From Hyphomonadaceae bacterium (GTDB lineage Bacteria > Pseudomonadota > Alphaproteobacteria > Caulobacterales > Aquidulcibacteraceae), in assembly GCA_016791425.1 (NCBI GenBank), contig JAEUMQ010000008.1, positions 1-53,003 on the forward strand: a DNA stretch of 53,003 bases, in the 5' to 3' direction. This document shows positions 42,227 to 50,516 of the stretch, piece by piece. Numbering within the stretch: the first letter of the stretch is position 1; each line of letters begins with the position of its first letter. The position numbers and the translations under genes are program-made. The notes under the pieces are model-generated. The model was not told the origin of the DNA, ran no database searches, and worked only from the letters and a program-made list of their open reading frames with translations.

Positions 42227-42687
42227 CAGGCTATCTCGAAAGCGCCATCGACTTCCACCGCGAAGCCGAGCGGCAGATTGGCGACGCCCACGGCCGATCG
42301 CGCGTGCCGGCCTGCCTCGCCGAGCACCTCCACCATGAGATCCGAGCAGCCGTTCATCACCTGCGGGATAGGGTCGAAATCGGGCGCGACATTGACGAAA
42401 CCGTTGAGCTTCAGCGCGCGCCGCACGCGGTCGAGATCGCCCTCGCAGGCGGCCTTCAGCTGGGCGAGGAGGTTGAGCCCGCAGAGCCGCGCCGCCGCCT
42501 GGCCTTGCTCGGTCGAAAGGCCGCCCCCAAGCTTGCCTTTGACGCCGCCCGCGGCGTCCACCGACACCTGCCCGGAAATATGCACGAGGCTCCCGCTTCT
42601 GGTGAACGGAATATAGGACGCCACCGGCGCCGGCGGCGTCGGCAGCGTGATCCCCAATTCCTTCAGCCGTCCCTCGATCCTGCTCAT
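42226..42687 (-). CDS. RidA/YjgF-family protein
   Basis: 153 residues from ATG 42687 with GAGGA just upstream; the frame reads to 42762 but that extension has no ribosome-binding site. The core is YIPFTRSGSLVHISGQVSVD, EQGQAAARLCGLNLLAQLKA and SAVGVANLPLGFAVEVDGAF, matching the longer RidA subgroup. RidA proteins deaminate reactive imine/enamine intermediates. The ATG-to-stop overlap with the next gene (TGATG) suggests coupling. Confidence 0.92.
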   Translation of the reverse strand: MSRIEGRLKELGITLPTPPAPVASYIPFTRSGSLVHISGQVSVDAAGGVKGKLGGGLSTEQGQAAARLCGLNLLAQLKAACEGDLDRVRRALKLNGFVNVAPDFDPIPQVMNGCSDLMVEVLGEAGRHARSAVGVANLPLGFAVEVDGAFEIA

Positions 42688-42821
42688 CAAATCCTCGCCT
42701 TCGCCCAAGCGTTTGGCCGACTCTAGCAATCCCGGCGGCGCCCGCCAACGGAGGCCCTTCACGCGGCTTTCAGCCTCTGGTCGTAAGCTGCGCTCTCAGA
42801 CACCTGCGGGAGCCCGGCGGA

Positions 42822-43448
42822 ATGGCCTTTGGAAAGCGCGCGGCCTTAAGGACCGAGACACCCTTTCGGCCGTCCGCGGCAGCCTCAGTGCGCCCGCTGG
42901 CGGCGCGCCGTGATGACTACGCGCCCCAGAACGCCCCCCAGAGCGCGCGCCAGGAAGCTCTCCTGGAGGAGCTGCGCGCGATGGCGCGCCAGACCGGCGC
43001 CCAAAAGGCGGACGCGGTCCGCGGCTCCGTTGGCGGCCGGCTGGTGAGGGAGAGCGGTCCTGACGCCGACCCCGTTTTGGCGATGGGCGAGGGCGTCGCC
43101 GACGGGCGCGATGTCCGTCGCGCCGATTACTGGTCCTCGAACCTGCTCGCGAACTTCTCCGCATTGATCGGCTTCGGAGGCGGCCTTGCGATCGGCTTGT
43201 CCGCGCAGGCGGCGATCGGATTCATGCTCGTGGTCTGGGGGCTCACGGCCGTGGCCACCGGGCGCATGATGATCCCCCGCCGCTTCATGGGCTCGAAAGT
43301 CTATTTGGGCCGCGCCGCGCGCCTAACCGGCCTAGGCATTGTCGCCCTGGGCGCGTTCATGCTCGTCCGCTACGGAGCCGAGCCTTCGCCGTTCGCGGGC
43401 GTCGTGCCGGACTACGATCCGCCGCTCGGCCGCTTCTTCAAGCACTGA
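42822..43448 (+). CDS. Membrane protein, uncharacterised
   Basis: 208 residues. The N-terminal half is soluble and Ala/Arg/Gln-rich (EALLEELRAMARQTGAQKAD). Three hydrophobic stretches follow (LIGFGGGLAIGLSAQAAIGF, MLVVWGLTAVATGRMM, LTGLGIVALGAFMLVRYGA). No family is recognised. Its start is 135 bases from the ridA start on the other strand, so it is divergently arranged. It ends 23 bases from the convergent hydroxylase gene. Confidence 0.72.
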   Translation: MAFGKRAALRTETPFRPSAAASVRPLAARRDDYAPQNAPQSARQEALLEELRAMARQTGAQKADAVRGSVGGRLVRESGPDADPVLAMGEGVADGRDVRRADYWSSNLLANFSALIGFGGGLAIGLSAQAAIGFMLVVWGLTAVATGRMMIPRRFMGSKVYLGRAARLTGLGIVALGAFMLVRYGAEPSPFAGVVPDYDPPLGRFFKH

Positions 43449-43471
43449 GCGGCCCGGCTCAGGCGGGCTTG

Positions 43472-44257
43472 TCAGCGCGTCCTCCACGGCTGCAGCAGCA
43501 GCTTGTCCAGCCGCAATTCCTTCGCCTCTCTGAAGAGCTCGATCCCGATCGTCATGCCCTCGTGTCCCGCCGACGGCTGGGCGCGGTAAGTGCCGAACAC
43601 GCGGTCCCAGACAGAGAGATTGAAGCCGTAATTGCTGTTCGTCTCGCGCATCAGGATCGAATGGTGCACGCGGTGCATGTCCGGCGTCACGACGACAAGG
43701 CGCACGCTGCGATCGAGCCAGCCCGGCATGCGGACATTGCCGTGATTGAACATCGAGGTCGCGTTGAGGAGCACTTCGAAGATCAGCATCGCGAGCGCCG
43801 GCGCCCCGAGTGCGGCCACGACGGCGCACTTGATGAGCATCGAGATAAGGATCTCGATCGGATGGAACCGCACGCCCGTCGTGACGTCGATATCGAGGTC
43901 TGCGTGATGCATACGGTGCAGCCGCCAGAGCGCCGGAACGGCATGGAAGAGCACGTGTTGTCCGTAGATCGCGAGATCGAGGACCAGAACTGAGACGCCG
44001 ATCGCCAGCCATTGCGGCGACTCGATCGCATTGAAGAGGCCCCAGCCGCGCTCGGCCGCCAAGAGCGCGACCCCGACCGCCGCGGTTGGAAAGACGAGCC
44101 GGATCAAAAGCGTATTCAGCGCCGCCACGCCGAGATTGTTCGTCCAGCGCAGCGCGCGCGACTGCGTGCGCTTTCGGCGCGGCGCGGCAATCTCCCAGAG
44201 CGCCATGAGCGCGAACACGCAGGCGAACGCGCCGAGCCGAATGAGCGGTTCGTTCAC
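43472..44257 (-). CDS. Sterol desaturase/fatty-acid hydroxylase family protein (second copy)
   Basis: 261 residues from GTG 44257, which overlaps the dinB stop (GTGA). Histidine motifs HVLFHAVPALWRLHRMHH and DMHRVHHS with flanking membrane helices (GVSVLVLDLAIYG, VVAALGAPALAMLIFEVLLN) mark the family. It is shorter than the copy at 26350-27282 and differs in its motif spacing, so they are not recent duplicates. It is probably a lipid-modifying hydroxylase. The pairing with DNA polymerase IV is likely incidental, although translation is coupled. Confidence 0.85.
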   Translation of the reverse strand: MNEPLIRLGAFACVFALMALWEIAAPRRKRTQSRALRWTNNLGVAALNTLLIRLVFPTAAVGVALLAAERGWGLFNAIESPQWLAIGVSVLVLDLAIYGQHVLFHAVPALWRLHRMHHADLDIDVTTGVRFHPIEILISMLIKCAVVAALGAPALAMLIFEVLLNATSMFNHGNVRMPGWLDRSVRLVVVTPDMHRVHHSILMRETNSNYGFNLSVWDRVFGTYRAQPSAGHEGMTIGIELFREAKELRLDKLLLQPWRTR

Positions 44258-45519
44258 TCCCCGCGCTCGCCCTTGAGCGTCCGTCCCGTCACGACCGCGC
44301 CAGCGCCGAACTTGTCGCGCGCCGCCGCCACCGCGCCTTCCGCCGCGGCGATCTTGGGCGTGCGCGTGTCGAGCAGATCGCCCTTGTCCGCCTGCGCTCC
44401 GTCCACGAAATCGGAAAGCCCCACGCCGATCAGCCGGAACGCGACGAACCCGTCCACTTCCGGCGCCAGCAAGCGCCGGGCCTCCTCGAAGATGCGCGCC
44501 GCGAGCAGCGTCGGATCTGCGAACTGGCTCCGCCGCGTGAATGTGCGGAATTGCGCGTCGCGTATCTTCAGCGTCAGCGTTCGCCCCGCGATCTGCGACG
44601 CGCGCGCCCGCACCGCCACCTTCTCGCAAAGCGGCCACAGCTCGTCCTCCAGCGCCTCCAGCGTCTTGATGTCGTCGAAGAAGGTCGTTTCCGCGGAGAT
44701 GCTCTTGCGCTCGCCGTCGGGATCGACGACGCGCGGGTCCTCCGCCAGCGAGAGCGCGTGGAGCCTGCGCCCCCAATCGCCGAACCAGCGCAGCATCTGG
44801 TCGGCCCCCGCGGCGCGAATCTGTCCGATGGTGGAGAGGCCCCTGGCTTTCAGCGACGCCGCAGAAGCGGGCCCCACGCCCGGCAGCGTGCCCACTGCGC
44901 GCGGGGCGAGAAAGTCGAGCGCCTCCTTCCGTCCGATCACGGAAAATCCGCGCGGCTTGTCAAGGTCCGACGCGGTCTTGGCCAGGAACTTGTTGAACGA
45001 GAGCCCGATCGAGACGGTCAGGCCCCGCTCCGCCTCGATCCGGCCCTGCAGTTTCGCCAGCGTCTGGGCCGGCGCCGCTTTGTGCAATTGTTCCGTCCCC
45101 GAAAGATCGAGGAACGCCTCGTCGATCGAGAGCGGCTCCACCTGCGGGGTAAGCGTCCGCATCATCTCGCGGATGGCGCGCCCTTCGCTGGCATAGACCT
45201 CCATCCGGGGCTTGGCGATCACGGCGTGCGGACAGAGCTTGAGCGCCTTGAACATCGGCATGGCCGCGCGCACGCCAAACCCGCGCGCGAGATAGCAGGC
45301 AGTGGAGACGACGCCGCGCTTGCCGCCGCCCACGATCACCGGCTGCGCTGCGAGCGCAGGATTGTCCCGCTTCTCGATCGACGCATAGAAGGCGTCGCAA
45401 TCGACGTGCGCCAGCGACAGCGCCTGGAGTTCCGGATGCGCAACAATCCGCCGCTCGCCGCATTCGTTGCAGCGCGCCTCGGTTGCGATCCACGCGCCGC
45501 AGGCCCGGCACAGATTCAT
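44254..45519 (-). CDS. dinB: DNA polymerase IV (Y-family)
   Basis: 421 residues. An N-terminal zinc-ribbon-like extension with C4, C7, C17 and C20 (CRACGAWIATEARCNECG) precedes the catalytic domain, a feature seen in some alphaproteobacterial copies. The palm motifs are HVDCDAFYASIEKRDNPAL and LSIDEAFLDLSG, containing the metal-binding aspartates and glutamate. The fingers, thumb and little-finger regions follow (VSIGLSFNKFLAKTASD, GVGPASAASLKARGLSTIG). It carries out translesion synthesis. Confidence 0.97.
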   Translation of the reverse strand: MNLCRACGAWIATEARCNECGERRIVAHPELQALSLAHVDCDAFYASIEKRDNPALAAQPVIVGGGKRGVVSTACYLARGFGVRAAMPMFKALKLCPHAVIAKPRMEVYASEGRAIREMMRTLTPQVEPLSIDEAFLDLSGTEQLHKAAPAQTLAKLQGRIEAERGLTVSIGLSFNKFLAKTASDLDKPRGFSVIGRKEALDFLAPRAVGTLPGVGPASAASLKARGLSTIGQIRAAGADQMLRWFGDWGRRLHALSLAEDPRVVDPDGERKSISAETTFFDDIKTLEALEDELWPLCEKVAVRARASQIAGRTLTLKIRDAQFRTFTRRSQFADPTLLAARIFEEARRLLAPEVDGFVAFRLIGVGLSDFVDGAQADKGDLLDTRTPKIAAAEGAVAAARDKFGAGAVVTGRTLKGERGE

Positions 45520-45731
45520 CCTTTCATCCTACTAAGTCTTCCCGGCCCGCCCTAGCGGATACGTGGATGCGAGGAGGGGGCGACCCGCACTTAAGAAGGA
45601 CCACAAAAACAATGCGATAGCCTGCTGCCTTCCGCCTGTCGCCTTTTCCGGAAGGGAGTGTTAACGCGGGACGGGTAGAGTGTAGAGGCGTCCCAGTGTT
45701 CGGCAGGAACGGGGCGGGACGAAGCGCGCGC

Positions 45732-46097
45732 ATGGCCAAGACAGTACTCATCGTCGAAGACAACGAGTTGAACATGCGCCTGTTCAACGACCTGTTGCAG
45801 GCGTTCGGCTACGCAACGGTCAAGACCCGCGACGGCCGCCAGGCCGTGCCGCTCGCGCGCGAGCACAAGCCCGACCTCATCGTGATGGATATTCAGCTTC
45901 CGGAGATTTCCGGCCTCGAGATCACCGAGCAATTGAAAGCCGATCCCGAGCTTGCGCCGATCCCGGTGCTGGCCGTCACTGCCTTCGCCATGCGCGGCGA
46001 CGAGCAGCGCATCCGCGAACGCGGCTGCGAGGCCTATCTTTCCAAGCCGATCTCGGTAACCACGTTCCTCGAAACAGTTCGGCAATTCATCGGATAG
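45732..46097 (+). CDS. divK: Single-domain response regulator DivK
   Basis: 121 residues from ATG 45732. The receiver domain has [11 protein letters not shown], Asp53 in [11 protein letters not shown] and Lys105 in YLSKPIS. It closely matches the Caulobacter DivK pattern, in which DivK acts on DivJ, PleC and DivL to control the CckA-CtrA relay. Its partner pleD starts 14 bases after its stop. The upstream gap contains a lone TTAAC half-site at 45661 and TTAAG at 45592 but no full TTAA-N7-TTAA box. Confidence 0.95.
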   Translation: MAKTVLIVEDNELNMRLFNDLLQAFGYATVKTRDGRQAVPLAREHKPDLIVMDIQLPEISGLEITEQLKADPELAPIPVLAVTAFAMRGDEQRIRERGCEAYLSKPISVTTFLETVRQFIG

Positions 46098-46110
46098 TAC
46101 ACCCGAGGGC

Positions 46111-47490
46111 ATGAGCGCCCGGGTTCTCATCGTCGATGATGTCGAAGCCAATGTGCGCTTGCTCGAAGCCAAGCTCACGCTCGAATATTTCGATGTCCTG
46201 ACCGCCTCGAACGGCGAGGAGGCGCTGCGCAAGGCCGAGCGCGAGCGCCCCGACATCATCCTCCTCGACGTCATGATGCCCGGCATGGACGGCTACGAGG
46301 TCTGCCGCCGCCTGAAGGCGTCCTCCGCCACCCGCCACATACCGGTCATCCTCGTGACCGCCTTGGACGGGCGCAGCGAGCGCTTGCTCGGCCTCGACGC
46401 AGGCGCCGAGGATTTTCTCACCAAGCCCATCGATCCCATCCAGCTCATCGCGCGCGTGAAAAGCCTCTCGCGCCTGAAGATCGTCATTGACGAGCTGCGC
46501 ACGCGCGAGGCCGCCGGCGAGCAGCTCGGCGCCATCGACGAGCGCCGCTCCGCCGATGCGCTTCTGGCCGCGGCGGACGCGCCTGCTCGCGTTCTCGTCG
46601 TGGATGACAACCAGCGCGAGGCCGCGCTCCTGCGCCGTACGCTCGCCGAGACGCACAATGTCGCGGTCCACGATGAGCCGGCGGGCGGCGGCAGCCCCGA
46701 TCTGCTGATCGTGTCCGTGCTGGCCAAGGGCTTCGACGGCTTCCGCGTTATCGCGAAGATGCGCTCGGCGGAGCCGACGCGGCACCTGCCGATCCTCGCG
46801 ATCACCGATCCGGACGATCCGGAGAAGACCATCCGCGCGCTGGAGCTGGGCGCCCACGACGTCATCTATCGCCCGATCGATTCAGAAGAGCTCGCCGCGC
46901 GCGTGCGCACGCTGGTGAAGCGCAAGCGCTACATGGATGCGCTTCGCGCCACGCTCGATCGGGGTCTCGAGCTTGCCGTCACCGACCAGCTCACCGGCCT
47001 TTTCAACCGCCGTTATCTTTCCGCGCATCTTGAGCCCATGGTGCTGCGCGCGTCCTGCGGCGGCGACAGCGTCGCCGTGCTCGTCGCCGACATCGATCAC
47101 TTCAAGAGGGTCAACGACACCTACGGCCATGATGTGGGCGACGAAGTGCTGAAGGAATTCGCCGCCCGCATCGCCACCAATTGCCGGCCCACGGACATTC
47201 CCTGTCGGCTGGGCGGCGAGGAATTCGCCATCGTGATGCCTAACGCAACCGGCGACGTCGCCTGCCTCGCCGCCGAGCGCCTGCGCTGCCACGTCGCCGG
47301 CGCGCCGTTCGTCGTCAGGCGCGGCGCCGAGCGCCTCGAGGTGACCGTCTCGATCGGCGTCGCCGCGTCCGAGGGCCGCGACGAGACCGCCGACACCTTG
47401 CTCAAACGCGCCGACGAAGGCCTCTACCAGGCCAAGCGCTCCGGCCGGAACCGCGTCGTCGGCAAGGCCGGCGCTCCGCCCGCGAGATAA
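46111..47490 (+). CDS. pleD: Diguanylate cyclase PleD (REC-REC-GGDEF)
   Basis: 459 residues. REC1 has Asp53 (LLDVMMPG) and Lys105. The second receiver (about 158-275) is degenerate, since its phosphoacceptor position reads Ser202 (LLIVSVLAKG), as expected for PleD, whose REC2 is an adaptor. The GGDEF domain has GGEEF at 368-372 and an inhibitory-site RxxD at 359-362 (RPTD), so product feedback is retained. It makes c-di-GMP at the stalked-pole developmental switch in relatives. Operonic with divK. Confidence 0.97.
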   Translation: MSARVLIVDDVEANVRLLEAKLTLEYFDVLTASNGEEALRKAERERPDIILLDVMMPGMDGYEVCRRLKASSATRHIPVILVTALDGRSERLLGLDAGAEDFLTKPIDPIQLIARVKSLSRLKIVIDELRTREAAGEQLGAIDERRSADALLAAADAPARVLVVDDNQREAALLRRTLAETHNVAVHDEPAGGGSPDLLIVSVLAKGFDGFRVIAKMRSAEPTRHLPILAITDPDDPEKTIRALELGAHDVIYRPIDSEELAARVRTLVKRKRYMDALRATLDRGLELAVTDQLTGLFNRRYLSAHLEPMVLRASCGGDSVAVLVADIDHFKRVNDTYGHDVGDEVLKEFAARIATNCRPTDIPCRLGGEEFAIVMPNATGDVACLAAERLRCHVAGAPFVVRRGAERLEVTVSIGVAASEGRDETADTLLKRADEGLYQAKRSGRNRVVGKAGAPPAR

Positions 47491-47521
47491 GGCCCGCAGG
47501 CGGATTACGCGCGCAGTCCGC

Positions 47522-48271
47522 CTATCCGCGCCGCCGCTCTTCGTCCGCGATGCGGAAGACGACGCGCAGCCGGATCGAGGAGCCGTACGCCTGGCTTCCG
47601 TCCGCCAGACGCGGCCCGTGCCGCAGCGATCGCGCCACGCGCATCGCCGCGCGCCCGAAGCCGGCGCTCGACTCCGAAACGCGCACGCAATCGAGCTCGC
47701 CCTCGTGGTCCACGCGGCAGCGCAGCGACGCCTCGCCTTCGCGTCCGCGCTCGAGCGCCATCTGCGGATACATCGCCGAGAGCCGACGGGCGCTGGGCTT
47801 TCGCGTCCACACCGAGCGTCGCCCGCGAACGACGAGTTCGTCGTTGGCGTTCGTTCCGGAGCTCGCGCCCGACGTTCCTCTCGCGGTTGCGCCTGCATGC
47901 CGGACGCCGACCACTTCTTCCGGCGCGCTTGCAGTCGCGCGTGACGCCGCTTGCGTCCCCTGTGGCGCCGGCGCGCCGGCGTTTGCGCCCGCGGCCATCG
48001 TTGCGTCGCCGCTTGCATCCGCAGGCAGCGCGCCCGCCGTCAGCGGCGCTTCTGTCGAAGCGTAGTCCGTTCCGGATGGATTGGCGTCCATGTTCTTCCA
48101 AACGTAATAGCCGCCGCCCAGCACCGCCGCCGCAGCGATGGCGCCGGTCAGCCATTTCCAGGCATTGTCCGGGCCGCGCCCGCCTTGAGGCGCGCCGGCT
48201 TGCTTGGGCTTGCCCCCCTTCGAGCCGTTCGTTGTTCCGCGCGGCGCTTCGTGCGGTGTGTCTTCAGCCAT
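47522..48271 (-). CDS. TonB C-terminal-domain membrane protein
   Basis: 249 residues from ATG 48271, preceded by GGGAGATAAG. A cytosolic Gly/Lys/Pro-rich N-terminus is followed by one membrane helix (WKWLTGAIAAAAVLGGGYYV) and a long Ala/Gly/Thr-rich periplasmic spacer. The C-terminal domain (about 175-245) is TonB-like: SAMYPQMALERGREGEASLR and CRVDHEGELDCVRVSESSAG. It may energise receptors such as the TBDR at 721-3096 or serve another envelope role. No exbB or exbD is adjacent, so function is inferred from the domain. Confidence 0.8.
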   Translation of the reverse strand: MAEDTPHEAPRGTTNGSKGGKPKQAGAPQGGRGPDNAWKWLTGAIAAAAVLGGGYYVWKNMDANPSGTDYASTEAPLTAGALPADASGDATMAAGANAGAPAPQGTQAASRATASAPEEVVGVRHAGATARGTSGASSGTNANDELVVRGRRSVWTRKPSARRLSAMYPQMALERGREGEASLRCRVDHEGELDCVRVSESSAGFGRAAMRVARSLRHGPRLADGSQAYGSSIRLRVVFRIADEERRRG

Positions 48272-48404
48272 GCTTATCTCCCGGAAACTGCCCAGAACCT
48301 TCCGAACGCGGGCGCAGCAAAGATGTCGGCGCTGCAAAGGATGCCCCGCCGCTCCCGCAACGCCTCGCGCCGCGATCGGTTCCCGCGCGACTGTGGATGA
48401 AGCT

Positions 48405-48980
48405 CTAGGCGCTCACCCTAGGAAGGTCGAAGGTGCGCTGGATGAGCGCCGCGGCCTCCGCCGGGGGCGTGTTGGTGTTGTTGATGCGAAGGAAATAGTC
48501 GCGGTCTGAAAGCTCGTTCGTCGAGTTGGTCTTGTGCTGCTCGTGCAGCCGCCTGAGCTGGGCCAGCGATGCCTCCGTGTCGCGCTTCGACGGCTTGTGC
48601 GCCAGCCTGAGCTCGCTCGTATTGCGCTTCTCACGCTCCGTTATGTCGGCCTCCAGCTCGACATAATAGGTCTGCCGCCCATGCGCGGCGAAGATTTCCA
48701 CGCAGCGCTGGATCGCCGCGGCGTCGCGCGGATCGCGGAAATTCCACACATACGTGAAGATGAGGCCCTTGAGCTGGCTGCCCGCCACTTCCTCCATCAC
48801 CACGCGACGGATGGTGCCGACGACGCGCCCGAACGAATTGCTGCTCGGCTCGAAGAATCTCGCCGCCAGATCGATCGACATGTGATTGTGGAAGAGCTTG
48901 AGCCCCGTCAGCCGCTCGAGCTCGAGCCCGACCGTCATCTTGCCTACGGCGGGCGGCCCGATGATGATGACCAGGCTCAT
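48405..48980 (-). CDS. P-loop nucleotide-binding protein (AAA/kinase-like)
   Basis: 191 residues. Walker A is IGPPAVGKMTVG near the N-terminus, and the body has HNHMSIDLAARFFEPSSNSF, GRVVGTIRRVVMEEVAGSQL and ELEADITEREKRNTSELR. The size and motif order resemble small kinase-like ATPases, but the substrate is not identifiable. The C-terminus DYFLRINNTNTPPAEAAALI is family-like. A weak promoter region precedes it. Separate from the TonB-type gene by a 133-bp gap. Confidence 0.8.
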   Translation of the reverse strand: MSLVIIIGPPAVGKMTVGLELERLTGLKLFHNHMSIDLAARFFEPSSNSFGRVVGTIRRVVMEEVAGSQLKGLIFTYVWNFRDPRDAAAIQRCVEIFAAHGRQTYYVELEADITEREKRNTSELRLAHKPSKRDTEASLAQLRRLHEQHKTNSTNELSDRDYFLRINNTNTPPAEAAALIQRTFDLPRVSA

Positions 48981-49088
48981 CGCCGTATCATCGGACTGTT
49001 TGCGCGCGCATGTCCAGGCGCAATCGGGCGTTGCTCGCTTGGGAGGCTGCGTCGCTGCAAAATGAGGCGCCGCGCCGAGCGCTCCGAG

Positions 49089-49538
49089 TCAGGCCTCGAG
49101 CCGCACCGCGTCGCCGACGCCGATGCCGCCGCCTTCGAGCACGCGCGTACGCACGCCGCCGCGCCATTGCGGCGTGAGCGCCGCGCGCAAGCCTTGGTGC
49201 GCTGCGTCCATGCGCGAGCACGGATCGGTCTCGCTCATGATCTCCAGGGTAGCCGCGCCGATCCGCACGATGCCGCCCGCAGATTGCGGATTGGCGATGC
49301 CGGCGACGAGCAGGTTCGCGCGCCGCGCAAGCCAGGGCACATCCGCGCCCAGCTCGCGGCACGCTTGCGCCCAGTCTTCTGCGAACACGATCGTGATCTG
49401 CGCGTCCGGCGAGCGTCCGCGGAAATCGCCCGGGAGCCCGGCCTCGCGATCGATGATCGCCCGCTCGGCGGTCAGCATCGGCGCGCGGGGCTTTTCCTTC
49501 CAGGCGATGGCGAGAAGTTTTCCGTTCATGCGCGGCAT
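49089..49538 (-). CDS. MOSC domain protein
   Basis: 149 residues. The MOSC domain core is MLTAERAIIDREAGLPGDFR, ITIVFAEDWAQACRELGADV and RANLLVAGI, with a Cys in the later SETDPCSRMDAAHQGLRAAL. MOSC proteins bind molybdenum cofactor or sulfur carriers; here no other Moco gene is close. ATG 49529 is an alternative start three residues in. Divergent from the gene at 49599. Confidence 0.9.
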   Translation of the reverse strand: MPRMNGKLLAIAWKEKPRAPMLTAERAIIDREAGLPGDFRGRSPDAQITIVFAEDWAQACRELGADVPWLARRANLLVAGIANPQSAGGIVRIGAATLEIMSETDPCSRMDAAHQGLRAALTPQWRGGVRTRVLEGGGIGVGDAVRLEA

Positions 49539-49598
49539 TTTAGGCGAATGTCGCCGCGGCGCTGCTCAAATCGCGTTTCAGAGGCGTAATATGCGTTC

Positions 49599-50237
49599 AT
49601 GCGCGCCCGCTCGCTCTTTGTGCTGATCGCATCGCTGCTGACCGTCGCCTCGCTGTGGTGGTTCTTCACGCCTGGGGCCCTGCGTTTCCGGAGCTTCGAT
49701 CCTGAGCGTGTCGGCCGCGCCGAAGCAGGATTGTGGCGCGACTATTACGAAGGCAGGCCCGTAGAGCTCATCGTCGGTCTCGCGCTCAACGATTACCGCG
49801 CCTTCGGCCTCTCGCCCTATGCCAGCTTCCGGGCCGGCCTGACCGCCGCCGACGCCGCGCGCCGCTTCCAGCGCTCGCGCTCGCGGGCCGAGGCGCAGGC
49901 CGCTCTGAAGCCGCTGACCGAGCATTTCCGCATCGTTCGGGAGGCCGCGCGCCTGCACATCGATCCGGCCGAAGCGGCCCGGCTGGAGCTCGATTGGTGG
50001 CAGCTGCGGCGCGAGACCGACACCGTGAGCTATACGCCCGCCGTCGCCCGCGCGACCGGCTATCTCTATGGCGTGCCGCCGGAGCGGTTGGCCAATTATG
50101 CGAGCCTGCGGGTCGCGGCCATGGACCTGCGCGACCGCAAGGGCCGCAACATTCAGGCTTCGGATTGGGCTGAGATCGAAGGGTTGCTGGTCCGCGCCTA
50201 TCGCGCGCTCAGACCTGAAGTAATCGCTGCGGGCTGA
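49599..50237 (+). CDS. Putative membrane-anchored protein, uncharacterised
   Basis: 212 residues. One N-terminal hydrophobic segment (LFVLIASLLTVASLWWFFTP) acts as signal anchor or cleavable signal. The rest is soluble and helical (AADAARRFQRSRSRAEAQAA, RLELDWWQLRRETDTVSY, DRKGRNIQASDWAEIEGLLV). No family is recognised. The stop codon directly abuts the rpmG stop on the opposite strand. Confidence 0.75.
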   Translation: MRARSLFVLIASLLTVASLWWFFTPGALRFRSFDPERVGRAEAGLWRDYYEGRPVELIVGLALNDYRAFGLSPYASFRAGLTAADAARRFQRSRSRAEAQAALKPLTEHFRIVREAARLHIDPAEAARLELDWWQLRRETDTVSYTPAVARATGYLYGVPPERLANYASLRVAAMDLRDRKGRNIQASDWAEIEGLLVRAYRALRPEVIAAG

Positions 50238-50405
50238 TTACTTGATTTTGCCTTCGACGAACTCGACGTGCTTGCGCGCGATCGGGTCGTACTTCTTCAT
50301 CTTCAGCTTTTCGGTCTTCGTCCGCGGGTTCTTCTTGGTGACGTAGAAATACCCGGTGTCGGCCGAGGAATTGAGCCGGATCTTGATGACGGTTGGCTTG
50401 GCCAT
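50238..50405 (-). CDS. rpmG: 50S ribosomal protein L33
   Basis: 55 codons, below common length filters. Reads [20 protein letters not shown], then [20 protein letters not shown] and [15 protein letters not shown], the typical L33 sequence lacking the zinc-binding cysteines (the C-minus form). It lies 111 bases from the rnr stop on the same strand, consistent with a housekeeping operon. Confidence 0.95.
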   Translation of the reverse strand: MAKPTVIKIRLNSSADTGYFYVTKKNPRTKTEKLKMKKYDPIARKHVEFVEGKIK

Positions 50406-50516
50406 TTTCGGGAAGTCCGCGGGGAAATTGGAAGCCGCGGAAAATGACGATCCCGCCCCGGTCTGTCAATCCGCGGCCCCGCCAATTTCTCTCCCCGCAA
50501 CCGAGCGGCGCCGGGG